Below, one piece after another: positions 1-7,375 of a stretch of DNA of 18,035 nt (the first letter of the stretch is position 1; every line of letters begins with the position of its first letter). The translations under genes and the position numbers were made by a program. Under the pieces are notes generated by a model. The model did no database searches. It was not told where the DNA came from and saw only the letters and a list, made by a program, of their open reading frames with translations. The stretch lies in assembly GCA_022402405.1 (NCBI GenBank), contig JAKRSG010000143.1, positions 1 to 18,035 of the forward strand, given 5' to 3'. This stretch comes from Bacteroidia bacterium (GTDB lineage Bacteria; Bacteroidota; Bacteroidia; UKL13-3).

Positions 1-381
1 GCTGGTAAAAGAGGTAAATAATATCCAGGCCATGTTAACCATAATTGCAATACTGATAGGGTGTTTAAGCACTCTAAAATCGTAGGTGCCATCAATGGTA
101 AACTTGTAAATAACCAGTAAAAATACTCCAATGATAAGAGGTTCTGCGGGTAATGAAAGGCCCATGCCCAATACCACATCTTCTATGTTTACAGAAAGTG
201 GTATTAAAAAAACTAAGGCAATAATTAAATGATCGAGTTTTAATATAGCCAACAACAAAAGCGCGCCCAAGATGGGTAGGGCAGGGGTGTAGAAAAACTC
301 AAAAGCAATTCCAATGGTGTTTAGTAAAATAAACAGAAACCCTGTGCCTAGGAGCCACTTTGTTTTTGTTGCCGAATCCAA
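1..381 (-). CDS. O-antigen ligase/polymerase-like membrane protein, N-terminal part (cut by window edge)
   Basis: An open frame of 127 codons runs off the left edge of the window. It reads as very hydrophobic segments with few charges: a helix at about residues 8-26, short ones at about 31-46 and 49-64, then LSLPAEPLIIGVFLLVIYKF at about 75-94. The pattern of a helix, a PLSVNIED-like loop and a SLPAEPL motif before the next helix is what I associate with Bacteroidota O-antigen ligase (Wzy_C/WaaL) proteins. The family's large periplasmic loop would lie outside the window. An in-frame TAA directly precedes the first codon, which is TTG, so the start is TTG unless translation begins much further in. 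It lies 5 bp after the Wzz-like gene and follows a flippase, which supports a role in joining or polymerising surface glycan at the inner membrane. Another polytopic polysaccharide protein is possible. Confidence 0.6.
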   Translation of the reverse strand, partial: MDSATKTKWLLGTGFLFILLNTIGIAFEFFYTPALPILGALLLLAILKLDHLIIALVFLIPLSVNIEDVVLGMGLSLPAEPLIIGVFLLVIYKFTIDGTYDFRVLKHPISIAIMVNMAWILFTSFTS

Positions 382-386
382 TTAAA

Positions 387-1397
387 CTAGGATATTAAAT
401 TGTTCTTTTGATCGCCAAATTTCTCTACAAAAAGCAATACTATACAAGCCAAGATAAAAGAACCAAGCACTGAACCAATAACAATTAATGAACGCAATGG
501 ATAGGTTTTGCGCTCTGCCGGAGAAGCTTGTTGTAGAACAAATACATTACTAAGATTACCTTCTACGTCGATTTTGGCTTGATCTAGCTTTTTCTTTAAC
601 TCGTTTAATTGCTCAATTTGTAATTCTAATGTACCGTTAAGTGATAATGATTCTGCACCGTATTTGGCCAAATTATCTTGTTGTTTACGGATGTTTTCGT
701 TCATGCCCACTTTACCAATAATCTCGGTAATGGCTTTAGATTGCTCTTCGGCATTGTAAACTCCTTTGGCACCTAATTCTTGCATTCTTTGTTTGATAGA
801 ATTAATCTCTTCTTCTTTACGCTTATATTCTGTTTCTATAATTTGAAATGCCTGCATAGCGAGTTTGCGCTGAACTTCTGTTTTAACGCTGTCTAAAATC
901 ATCACAATTCCGTTGGCTACATCTGCTGCTAGTTCTGGTTTTTCGTCTAAAACACTAATTTCAATAGAAGCATAAGGAGTTTTTTTAACGCTAATGTTTT
1001 TGTCGTATTTCTTTCCTAATTTATAATTCTTCTCAGGATCATTTGGGTCTATGCGGTAATTTTCTAGTAAGTTAAACTGTCTTATAACTTTACCTTTTAA
1101 ATAGTCCGATTCCAAAATCTGCACGTATTGTTGTGCCGCTACCTGCTCTCCAAATTCTAGTGGGTCTTTTTGTTTAACCCTACTATCTGTTAATAATGCA
1201 GATGAAATAGAGTTGTTGGTAGAAGGATAAAATACCGCAGTAGATTTGTATTTGGGTCTAATTATCCATGGACTAGAAATAAGTATAGACAATACCGCAG
1301 ATACACTGCAAATAATAATGAGCTTTTTTCTCCATTTAAAAATGAAGTGAAATACATCGATGAGTTCGAAGTAATATTGTTTCTTTTTCTTATTCAT
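387..1397 (-). CDS. Wzz/GumC-family polysaccharide chain-length determinant
   Basis: A 336-residue inner-membrane protein with the Wzz layout. A short basic N-terminus (MNKKKKQYY) is followed by a first membrane segment at about 26-46. Next comes a periplasmic domain with the RPKYKSTAVFYPS segment at about 47-60 that is typical of the Wzz fold, then a long, probably coiled-coil region at about 185-280 rich in Glu, Lys and Gln. A second membrane segment lies at about 305-325, preceded by ASPAERKTYPLRS, the usual proline-rich motif before the last helix. No C-terminal tyrosine-kinase domain is present, so it is the stand-alone form. Such proteins set the modal length of O-antigen or exopolysaccharide made by a Wzx/Wzy system, which fits the flippase upstream and the ligase/polymerase-like gene downstream. 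A consensus Bacteroidota -7 element lies 11 bp before the ATG. Confidence 0.85.
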   Translation of the reverse strand: MNKKKKQYYFELIDVFHFIFKWRKKLIIICSVSAVLSILISSPWIIRPKYKSTAVFYPSTNNSISSALLTDSRVKQKDPLEFGEQVAAQQYVQILESDYLKGKVIRQFNLLENYRIDPNDPEKNYKLGKKYDKNISVKKTPYASIEISVLDEKPELAADVANGIVMILDSVKTEVQRKLAMQAFQIIETEYKRKEEEINSIKQRMQELGAKGVYNAEEQSKAITEIIGKVGMNENIRKQQDNLAKYGAESLSLNGTLELQIEQLNELKKKLDQAKIDVEGNLSNVFVLQQASPAERKTYPLRSLIVIGSVLGSFILACIVLLFVEKFGDQKNNLIS

Positions 1398-1408
1398 ACC
1401 CTTTGTCG

Positions 1409-1416
1409 CAAAAATA
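1409..1416 (-). promoter_or_regulatory. Candidate -7 promoter element (TATTTTTG) for the Wzz-like gene
   Basis: The minus strand reads TATTTTTG, a full match to the Bacteroidota -7 consensus TAnnTTTG, ending 11 bp before the ATG at 1397. It sits in the 30-bp gap after the flippase stop, so the Wzz-like gene may have its own start site and a very short leader. I checked no clear -33 TTG element, and this consensus also arises by chance in AT-rich DNA. Confidence 0.4.
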
Positions 1417-1427
1417 TAAAAAATAGC

Positions 1428-2882
1428 TTAGATACCTTCTTTTTCGTTGGATCTAGATTTTATTAATGTCATTGCCTGCTGTAAATCGATGATTTTTAGG
1501 TAAATCATTAAAGTTAGACTGCTTACAAACAACACAATACTTGTTTGCCACCAGCTAAATTCAAATTGTAAACTCAAAAACATTAATAGGCAGATAACGG
1601 AAATTGATTTTAAAAAATTGCGGATAAAGCTTGGTTCAAACCGAATTTGTAAGCGTAACTTACCAAACCAAAAATTGCTTAATCCAATAAAACTTTGAGT
1701 GCTTAAGGCTGCAATGGCTGCTCCATAAGCTTTGTATGTGGGTATAAGCCATAGGTTCAAACCGATGTTTATGATAAGTGCTATGGCTGCAAGTGTGTTT
1801 AATAATTTAAAGTTTCCGTTTGCCGTTAGCAAGGTGCCGTATATATACATGCTGCAAAGGGGTAAAAAGCATAATATTACTAAACCAAAAATTTGGGCGG
1901 CATAGGTGGTACTCTGACTGTTTAAAAGCAATATGATTGGCTCTTGGTAAAAGAATGCAATGAGGCAAAAAGTGAAGGTGGGAATGAGTAATAAGCCGGT
2001 GCTAAATTGTACCAAACTATTGAGTTCTAATTTGGAGGCAATCATTTTAGAAAACATTGGTAACAGCAACATAGCCACTAAAGCGGCCATCATATTTGCG
2101 GCTTCTAAAAGTCTAAAGGCAGAGGCATAAATGCCGTTTTGTATGTTGCCATCTTCTAATAATTGCGGCATTAAAACAAAATCTAAGCGGGTGTAAAATG
2201 TCATTAACAAAGATAAAAGCGCATACGGTAGCATGTTTCTTATAATCTTTTTAAATTCACCCAAATTTATGTCCCAGTTTAAAAATTTTATGTGTGGTTT
2301 TATTACAAAAAATGAAACCAAAACGGCACTAGAATAAGCAATGGTTTGAGCCCAAATAAACTTACTGATGCTAATTTCTGTGAACCCAAACCAAAGCATG
2401 AGTCCGCATAAAACAATCATTAATAATCTATCTACCACCGAAAGCATTGCATCGGTTTTAAACAATTGCAATCCTCCCACAATGCTTCTAAAAAAGGTGT
2501 AGAAATAGCTTAAAATTTGGTTCAGCCCTAATACCCAAAGTAAAGAAATTTTATTTAGTGGGTATTTCATAAGGTAAGCCAAACCTAATGTTAACACTAT
2601 ATAAATTAGGCTTGAACCTAATTTAAATCCGGTTAATGCTACAAATTCCCTACTAAGTTTTTGGGGGTCTTTGGCAATGTTTGAGGAAGTGTAATTATTA
2701 ATTCCAAGGTCTAATAGGGTTATAAACAGCATAGAGAAAGCAAATAAATTGCTGTAAATCCCGTACTGCTCGTATCCTACGGCATTTTGCACACCTCTGT
2801 CTATGCCCAAAATCCAAAAGGGTTGAATAAGCAGGTTAACAGACATGAGCAAAATAAAATTGCTAACAAAGGTTTTTTTCAT
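1428..2882 (-). CDS. Wzx-type oligosaccharide flippase (polysaccharide biosynthesis protein)
   Basis: A 484-residue polytopic protein with roughly 12-14 hydrophobic segments spread over its whole length and short polar loops, the size and profile of the MOP-superfamily flippases (Wzx/RfbX). These carry lipid-linked oligosaccharide units across the inner membrane. Supporting details are an early SVNLLIQPFWILGIDRGVQN segment, the loop with VGYEQYGIYSNLFAFSML, and charged residues in membrane-adjacent positions (for example LPYALLSLLMTFYTRLDFVL at about 218-237). The start is the ATG at 2882. It is the first gene of the minus-strand polysaccharide run and diverges from rnhB across 93 bp. Transported substrate cannot be told from sequence. 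MurJ and MATE drug exporters share the fold, but the Wzz-like and ligase-like neighbours favour glycan export. Confidence 0.85.
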   Translation of the reverse strand: MKKTFVSNFILLMSVNLLIQPFWILGIDRGVQNAVGYEQYGIYSNLFAFSMLFITLLDLGINNYTSSNIAKDPQKLSREFVALTGFKLGSSLIYIVLTLGLAYLMKYPLNKISLLWVLGLNQILSYFYTFFRSIVGGLQLFKTDAMLSVVDRLLMIVLCGLMLWFGFTEISISKFIWAQTIAYSSAVLVSFFVIKPHIKFLNWDINLGEFKKIIRNMLPYALLSLLMTFYTRLDFVLMPQLLEDGNIQNGIYASAFRLLEAANMMAALVAMLLLPMFSKMIASKLELNSLVQFSTGLLLIPTFTFCLIAFFYQEPIILLLNSQSTTYAAQIFGLVILCFLPLCSMYIYGTLLTANGNFKLLNTLAAIALIINIGLNLWLIPTYKAYGAAIAALSTQSFIGLSNFWFGKLRLQIRFEPSFIRNFLKSISVICLLMFLSLQFEFSWWQTSIVLFVSSLTLMIYLKIIDLQQAMTLIKSRSNEKEGI

Positions 2883-2922
2883 GAGCCTTACTTGGCATTA
2901 TGGCGGTAAAATTATTGATTCG

Positions 2923-2935
2923 TGCAAACTTTGCA
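2923..2935. promoter_or_regulatory. Small palindrome (TGCAAA-C-TTTGCA) in a divergent intergenic region
   Basis: A perfect 6-bp inverted repeat with a 1-bp centre lies in the 93-bp gap between the divergent flippase and rnhB genes. Its position would suit an operator, but palindromes this short are common in AT-rich DNA. I found no full TAnnTTTG element in this gap on either strand. Confidence 0.2.
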
Positions 2936-2963
2936 TCATAGTAGTATAAAATAATTTTTTAGG

Positions 2964-2972
2964 CTGAACCAA
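2964..2972 (-). repeat. Intergenic copy of the over-represented word TTGGTTCAG
   Basis: This copy lies 3 bp before the rnhB ATG. Exact copies in the window are at 470-478, 2964-2972, 5648-5656, 7874-7882, 9002-9010, 11535-11543 and 16674-16682 on the minus strand, and at 2517-2525, 7360-7368 and 11207-11215 on the plus strand. Three are between genes. Those in genes fall in different frames, encoding L-V-Q in four genes, I-G-S in two and antisense L-N-Q in one, so protein sequence does not explain them. The word's function is unknown. Confidence 0.6.
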
Positions 2973-2975
2973 AAC

Positions 2976-3575
2976 ATGGCATTAATTCAATTTTCTCAAA
3001 ATGCTTTGATAGAAGCGGGTTGCGATGAGGCAGGACGTGGTTGTTTGGCTGGTCCGGTTTACGCAGCTGCTGTTATTTTAAATCCAAAGAAAAGAATTCG
3101 GGGTTTAGATGATTCTAAAAAACTCACCGATGCCATGCGCTATAAGCTTCGACCAGAAATAGAAGATAAAGCTTTGGCATTTGCTGTTGCCTCGCTTAAT
3201 AATATAGAAATTGATCAGTTTAATATTCTTAAATCTTCCTTTTTGGCCATGCATAAAGCCATTGAGCTACTAAAAGTAAAACCGCAATTATTACTTATAG
3301 ATGGCAATAGATTTATTCCATTCGAAGGTATTCCGCATCAATGCGAAATTAAAGGCGATGCACGTTTCCAAGCCATAGCAGCGGCTTCTATTTTGGCCAA
3401 AACCTATAGAGATGATTTTATGAAAGAAATACATCAAGAATTTCCAAATTATGCTTGGGATAAAAATATGGGTTATCCAACAAAAGCCCACAGAGCTGCC
3501 ATAAAAGAGCATGGTCCATGCAAATATCATAGGTTAAGTTTTAAATTATTGCCCAATCAACTTCAGTTGTTTTAG
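2976..3575 (+). CDS. rnhB: Ribonuclease HII
   Basis: A 199-residue protein that cuts the RNA strand of RNA-DNA hybrids and removes ribonucleotides misincorporated during replication. The RNase HII signature is clear: GCDEAGRGCLAGPVYAAAV at about 15-33 supplies the first two acidic catalytic residues (Asp17, Glu18) and the GRG substrate-recognition motif. LLLIDGNR supplies Asp109, and AAASILAKTYRD at 135-146 supplies the fourth acidic residue, Asp146. The C-terminal NMGYPTKAHRAAIKEHGPCKYHRLSF is also typical. Length is normal for the family. The start is the ATG at 2976, just before a conserved N-terminal strand. It diverges from the polysaccharide genes and is followed by a long inverted repeat, so it is probably transcribed alone. 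Confidence 0.97.
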   Translation: MALIQFSQNALIEAGCDEAGRGCLAGPVYAAAVILNPKKRIRGLDDSKKLTDAMRYKLRPEIEDKALAFAVASLNNIEIDQFNILKSSFLAMHKAIELLKVKPQLLLIDGNRFIPFEGIPHQCEIKGDARFQAIAAASILAKTYRDDFMKEIHQEFPNYAWDKNMGYPTKAHRAAIKEHGPCKYHRLSFKLLPNQLQLF

Positions 3576-3580
3576 TGTAC

Positions 3581-3678
3581 TTATTAATGTCTAAACACGA
3601 TTCGCAGGATTTTGGGATGGGCACGATTTTAATCCCGGTAATCCCGTAATCCTGCGAATCGTGTTTAGACATTAATAA
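3581..3678. repeat. Long near-perfect inverted repeat, REP/MITE-like, after rnhB
   Basis: The arms 3581-3611 and 3648-3678 are perfect 31-bp reverse complements. Allowing two mismatches (3612-3613 against 3646-3647) the stem extends to 38 bp, 3581-3618 with 3641-3678, around a 22-nt loop. The right side is built from short related units starting AATC (AATCCCGGT, AATCCCGT, AATCCTGCG, AATCGTGT at 3631-3664), so the palindrome looks assembled from a small tandem repeat. It is visibly GC-richer than its surroundings. It starts 5 bp after the rnhB stop and could stop transcription there, but there is no long U-tract. Its size and structure suggest a dispersed palindromic repeat; only copy number elsewhere in the genome can show this. 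Confidence 0.8.
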
Positions 3679-3738
3679 AAAGGGAGAGAGTGAATTAGGT
3701 TAAAAATGGCATAATATGACATAAAATTAATATTCAAA

Positions 3739-3769
3739 TTGTAAATCTCAGTGCTAAAAAAGTATTTTG
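3739..3769 (+). promoter_or_regulatory. Weak candidate promoter for the SDR-VOC pair
   Basis: TTG at 3739-3741 is followed after 21 bp by TATTTTG at 3763-3769, which is one base short of the TAnnTTTG consensus. It ends 22 bp before the SDR start codon. The -33/-7 spacing is in the usual Bacteroidota range, but the -7 match is imperfect. Confidence 0.3.
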
Positions 3770-3791
3770 CAACCTTTTCAATGAAAACGTA

Positions 3792-4592
3792 ATGCAGAGT
3801 TACTTTAAGAATAAGCGTATTTTAATAACAGGAGCTTCGTCTGGCATTGGCAATGCATTAGCAGTTGCCATAGCGCAACCTTCTGTTCATCTTATTTTGG
3901 TAGCTAGAAATATAGATAAACTACAATCTGTAGCCCAAGCATGTGAGGCAAAAGGTGCTAGCACCGAAATGCATTTTTTAGACGTTTCTAAAGAATCTGA
4001 CATAATTGCTTTTGCTCAACAACTCAAACAAAACCATTCATATTTAGATGTTCTAATCAATAACGCTGGAATTAGTCAGCGCTCGCAAGCAGAGGAAACT
4101 TCATTAGAAGTGGATAGGCGAATCATGGAAGTGAATTTTTTTGGTCAGGTTCAACTCACAAAACAATTATGGCCATTGTTGTGTAATTCTTTGCATGCCA
4201 ATATTGTTCTTATAAGTTCTGTGGTTGGAACTTTTGGGTTTCCTCAAAGAAGCGCTTATTCGGCATCTAAACATGCTATGGAGGGTTTTTTTGAATCTTG
4301 GATGCTCGAGAATAGCAGGGAGAACATTCATTTTACTGTGGTGTCTCCAGGAAGAATTCAGACGGATATTTCGCAAAATGCTTTGAAGGCAGATGGTACA
4401 GCTCATCAAAAAATGGATGATGGTCAGTTAAACGGAATACATGCCGCTGTTTGCGCTCAGAAAATAATTAAAGGGGTAAGTAAAAATAAAAGAAAAATAT
4501 ACGTGGTTCAAAAAGAAATGGTATTGATAATCCTTAGAAAAGTTTGGCCAACGTTGTTTGTATATTTAGTAAAAAAATTAAAATTAGCTTAG
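3792..4592 (+). CDS. Short-chain dehydrogenase/reductase (SDR), classical type
   Basis: A 266-residue NAD(P)-dependent oxidoreductase, probably cytosolic or attached to the membrane face. The cofactor-binding motif TGASSGIG lies at 13-20, NNAG at 90-93, the structural Asn at 115, the catalytic Ser at about 143 (VLISSVVG), and the YSASK motif gives Tyr156 and Lys160, so the Asn-Ser-Tyr-Lys tetrad is complete. An Arg at 39 (VARN) after the second strand suggests a preference for NADP(H). The C-terminus (VLIILRKVWPTLFVYLVKKL) is hydrophobic and basic, as in membrane-associated DHRS7-like members. The substrate cannot be deduced. It lies 4 bp before the VOC gene, so the two are almost certainly co-transcribed. 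Confidence 0.9.
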   Translation: MQSYFKNKRILITGASSGIGNALAVAIAQPSVHLILVARNIDKLQSVAQACEAKGASTEMHFLDVSKESDIIAFAQQLKQNHSYLDVLINNAGISQRSQAEETSLEVDRRIMEVNFFGQVQLTKQLWPLLCNSLHANIVLISSVVGTFGFPQRSAYSASKHAMEGFFESWMLENSRENIHFTVVSPGRIQTDISQNALKADGTAHQKMDDGQLNGIHAAVCAQKIIKGVSKNKRKIYVVQKEMVLIILRKVWPTLFVYLVKKLKLA

Positions 4593-4596
4593 GAAA

Positions 4597-5640
4597 ATGG
4601 GTTTTATTTCGGGTATTCAACAGGTAGGTATTGGCTGCAGCGATTCGCCGGCACGTTTTAAATGGTTACGAAAAACATTTGGTGTAAATGTGCAAATTTT
4701 CGACGATGAAGCTCCTGCACCTCTCATGACACGCTACACCGGCGGTGAAGTGCAAAAACGCAGAGCCATTCTTGCCATGAATATGAATGGTGGTGGGGGA
4801 GCAGAAATTTGGCAGTTTACGAGTCGTAAATCAGCTAAAGGTCCGGATATGCAGTGGGGCGATTTAGGCATAAACGCAGTAAAGCTTAAATCAAATAATC
4901 CTGTCGAATCGCAGCGTTTAATCTCTCAAAATCAAACTTGTACTCCCGTTCATAAAGATCCTAAGAATCAAGATACGTTTATGGTAAAAGATGAGGATGG
5001 AAATTCTTATCAGGTAGTGGAGGATAATTCTTGGTTTAAAAACATGGTTTTTATGCAAGGCGGATTTTGTGGTGCTGTAATCGGTGTTTCTAATGTTGAT
5101 ATTTCTATCGCATTTTACCAAAATGGATTAGGTATTAGCGAAATTATTTATGATGAAACAGGCACTTTTCCCGACTTAGGCGAAGAGTACAAAAACCAAA
5201 GATTTCGCCGAGCGTTGCTAAAATTTACCAACAAATATACTGCGCCATTCAGTCATTTATTAGGGGATATTCAAATAGAACTTATCCAATGTCTCGATAG
5301 AAAACCTGTGAAGTTGTTCGAGAATAGATTTTGGGGCGATTTAGGCTTTATACATTTATGTTTTGATGTGCCTAACCTATCTCGTTTAAAGGATAATTTA
5401 ACTCGTTTCCGTTACCCACTTACTGTTGATAGTGGAGATACTTTTGATATGGGTGAATCGGGCGGTAGATTTGCCTATGTGGAAGATCCTGATGGTACTT
5501 TAATAGAAATGGTGGAAACCCACAAAGTACCTATTCTAAAGAAATTTGGCTGGTACCTAAACCTCAAAAAGCGTGGTCAGGATAAACCACTTCCTTCTTG
5601 GATGATAGCCCTCATGGGTTTAAACAAAATTAGAGACTAA
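4597..5640 (+). CDS. Two-domain VOC (glyoxalase/dioxygenase superfamily) protein
   Basis: A 347-residue protein with two vicinal-oxygen-chelate modules, the layout of 4-hydroxyphenylpyruvate dioxygenase and related extradiol-type enzymes. The first module spans about 1-150 (starting GIQQVGIGCSDS, ending EDGNSYQVVED). The second spans about 155-312, with GAVIGVSNVDISIAFYQN at its start, the strand FIHLCFDVPN (His253) and the final strand DPDGTLIEMVE (Glu304). His253 and Glu304 could be metal ligands, but the usual His at the first strand of each module is absent, so the metal site is incomplete or unusual. Function is unknown. Pairing with the upstream SDR suggests a shared small-molecule pathway. 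Its 3' end overlaps the converging acyltransferase gene by 11 bp. Confidence 0.8.
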   Translation: MGFISGIQQVGIGCSDSPARFKWLRKTFGVNVQIFDDEAPAPLMTRYTGGEVQKRRAILAMNMNGGGGAEIWQFTSRKSAKGPDMQWGDLGINAVKLKSNNPVESQRLISQNQTCTPVHKDPKNQDTFMVKDEDGNSYQVVEDNSWFKNMVFMQGGFCGAVIGVSNVDISIAFYQNGLGISEIIYDETGTFPDLGEEYKNQRFRRALLKFTNKYTAPFSHLLGDIQIELIQCLDRKPVKLFENRFWGDLGFIHLCFDVPNLSRLKDNLTRFRYPLTVDSGDTFDMGESGGRFAYVEDPDGTLIEMVETHKVPILKKFGWYLNLKKRGQDKPLPSWMIALMGLNKIRD

Positions 5641-6595
5641 CTAAGGCCTGAACCAAACCAGCTAAGAGCAAAAGATAGATTGGCCACAGGAAAATAAATA
5701 ATCCAAAGCGAATAGAGTCTTGGAATATTTTCTGCTTTACAATCTTGGGTGCAAGGGATGAACACAACAAGTAATAAGGCCAAAAAATTAGACTTAATTG
5801 TATAAAACTTGCTCCTTTTTTAGGAGCTGGTTTTTGTTTTTTAGAACTTAATTTTTGTACTATTTCTAGTCCGTTTATTTCTGAATTATTTAACTGGTTA
5901 AACTGATTTGTAAACTTTCTATGTTCTTCAGAGTCCTCTGTTAATTCTCGGTCGATGTATGCTAGTTTTTCAAAGTCATGACTCAAACGTTCATTTAATT
6001 CTTTAACAAATAATGCCTCGTTTTTTTGGTAGTTCAAGTCGTCACTAGTATATGCTTTCCCAAAATTTATGAGTATATTTTTTCCTTCGCCTTGGTAATG
6101 TTCGTAGGTTATTCCCACTGGTACAATGGCTAGGTTTTGCGCATCATTATCGCTGTTCCAAGCTTTTTTGGCAATGCGTGCCGGACCTTTTTTTAAACTG
6201 CGTAAGTCCCAATTGTTTTCGCTTAAACCTTCTGCAAAAATGAGCACAATTTCGTTTTTTTCGAGGATATTCTGACAAGCATCGAAGGTCTCGGTATTCT
6301 TGTTTAGGTTTTCTTTGCCTTCCGATAATCTATAAACAGGTAACATGTTTAAAGAACCTAAAACTTTTGCAGCCGTTTTATTAGAGAAAGCATCACCTCG
6401 GGCTAAAAAATGCGTGTCTCTTGGCAAGGCGGCACCTATTAAAACTGCATCTAAAAACGAATTTGGATGATTAGCAGCCAATAAAACTGGTCCCTCTTGC
6501 GGCAAATTTTCGATGCCGCTCACTCGTATATTTTTGTAATAAATATGCGATAATAGGCGGGTGTTCCATTTGCAGTACTTGTAAAATAATCCCAT
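5630..6595 (-). CDS. PlsC-like glycerolipid acyltransferase (1-acyl-sn-glycerol-3-phosphate / glycerol-3-phosphate type)
   Basis: A 321-residue membrane protein of the lysophospholipid acyltransferase superfamily, which moves a fatty acyl group to a lipid or glycerol-phosphate acceptor. The catalytic block is AANHPNSFLDAVLIG at about 40-54. His43 and Asp49 are separated by five residues, rather than four as in the standard HX4D motif; a five-residue spacing also occurs in yeast-type GPATs. The second block, AEGLSENNWDLRSLKKGPARIA at about 121-142, replaces the usual EGTR by EGLS, and VPVGITY follows at about 158-164. Two hydrophobic segments at about 262-280 and 296-318 anchor the C-terminus. 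It is last in the lpxK-to-acyltransferase run, 14 bp after aroE. The exact acceptor lipid is not known. Confidence 0.85.
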   Translation of the reverse strand: MGLFYKYCKWNTRLLSHIYYKNIRVSGIENLPQEGPVLLAANHPNSFLDAVLIGAALPRDTHFLARGDAFSNKTAAKVLGSLNMLPVYRLSEGKENLNKNTETFDACQNILEKNEIVLIFAEGLSENNWDLRSLKKGPARIAKKAWNSDNDAQNLAIVPVGITYEHYQGEGKNILINFGKAYTSDDLNYQKNEALFVKELNERLSHDFEKLAYIDRELTEDSEEHRKFTNQFNQLNNSEINGLEIVQKLSSKKQKPAPKKGASFIQLSLIFWPYYLLCSSLAPKIVKQKIFQDSIRFGLFIFLWPIYLLLLAGLVQALVSL

Positions 6596-6609
6596 GATTG
6601 CAATAGTAA

Positions 6610-7359
6610 TTAAGTTTCAGAATCCATCCAAATTCTATACGCCTCATCGGCCTGTAAATGCAACATTTGTAATCCGTTTATGGTGTTTGCACCTGCTTTG
6701 GTTGCCGCTTTTAAGAATTGAGTTTCTTGTGGCAGGTATATCAAATCGTAACAAAAATGCTCACTACTTAAGTCGCTAAAATCAATGTTTAACCTATCCT
6801 CCACGTTTGGAAACATGCCAACAGGTGTAGTTTGAATAATCAATTTATACTGCGATAATTTGAGTAAATGTGCATCGTTTAAATGGATATCAAATTCACC
6901 ACTTCTGGCCAAAATTTTATATGGAATATGCATTTGCTTTAGTGCCACTTGCACCGCTTTAGCAGCACCACCATTGCCAATAACCAAGGCTTCATTTATT
7001 CTGGCTGAACCTAAAAATGATTCAAGCGATTTTTTGAATCCATATAAATCTGTATTATGGCCAATACGTTTTTTGTTGAAGCCAATTTCAATGCAATTAA
7101 CCGCCCCACATAATTGGGCAGATTCTGCTAAAGAATCTAAATACGGTATTACACTTTGTTTATAGGGTTTTGTTACGTTTAATCCGCGTAATAAGGTTTC
7201 GTTAACTAAAAAGTTTGGAAGAAGGTCTATCGACTCGATGGGGTAATTTTGATATACATAATCCTGCTTATTATCTTCAAATTTTGAAGTGAAATAATCA
7301 ACAGAAAATGTATTTGAAAGAGGATATCCAATCAACCCAAATTTCTTCTTTATTTCCAT
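6610..7359 (-). CDS. aroE: Shikimate dehydrogenase
   Basis: This enzyme reduces 3-dehydroshikimate to shikimate with NADPH in aromatic amino-acid synthesis. The 249-residue sequence has all the key motifs: GYPLSNTFS at 11-19 (shikimate-binding serines), NVTKPYK at 61-67 with catalytic Lys67, GAVNC at 85-89 with Asn88, HNTDLYG at 101-107 with catalytic Asp104, and the nucleotide-binding loop VIGNGGAAKA at 127-136. TTPVGMFPN at 177-185 and the C-terminal NGLQMLHLQADEAY with Gln236 are also present. Length is at the short end for AroE, as is common in Bacteroidota. The ATG at 7359 sits 16 bp after engB, so it is probably part of the same transcript. The gap carries a copy of the TTGGTTCAG word. 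Confidence 0.96.
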   Translation of the reverse strand: MEIKKKFGLIGYPLSNTFSVDYFTSKFEDNKQDYVYQNYPIESIDLLPNFLVNETLLRGLNVTKPYKQSVIPYLDSLAESAQLCGAVNCIEIGFNKKRIGHNTDLYGFKKSLESFLGSARINEALVIGNGGAAKAVQVALKQMHIPYKILARSGEFDIHLNDAHLLKLSQYKLIIQTTPVGMFPNVEDRLNIDFSDLSSEHFCYDLIYLPQETQFLKAATKAGANTINGLQMLHLQADEAYRIWMDSET

Positions 7360-7368
7360 TTGGTTCAG
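7360..7368 (+). repeat. Intergenic copy of the over-represented word TTGGTTCAG
   Basis: This copy occupies half of the 16-bp gap between engB and aroE and abuts the aroE start codon region, in the orientation opposite to transcription. The other copies are listed under the site at 2964. Confidence 0.6.
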
Positions 7369-7375
7369 GACGAAA

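Noticed and set aside
6860..7165. A 101-residue plus-strand ORF opposite aroE (and similar ORFs opposite rnhB, the SDR gene, PNP and the methyltransferase).
   Set aside because: They lie entirely opposite strongly conserved genes, show no family motifs and no promoter-like elements, and are expected by chance.
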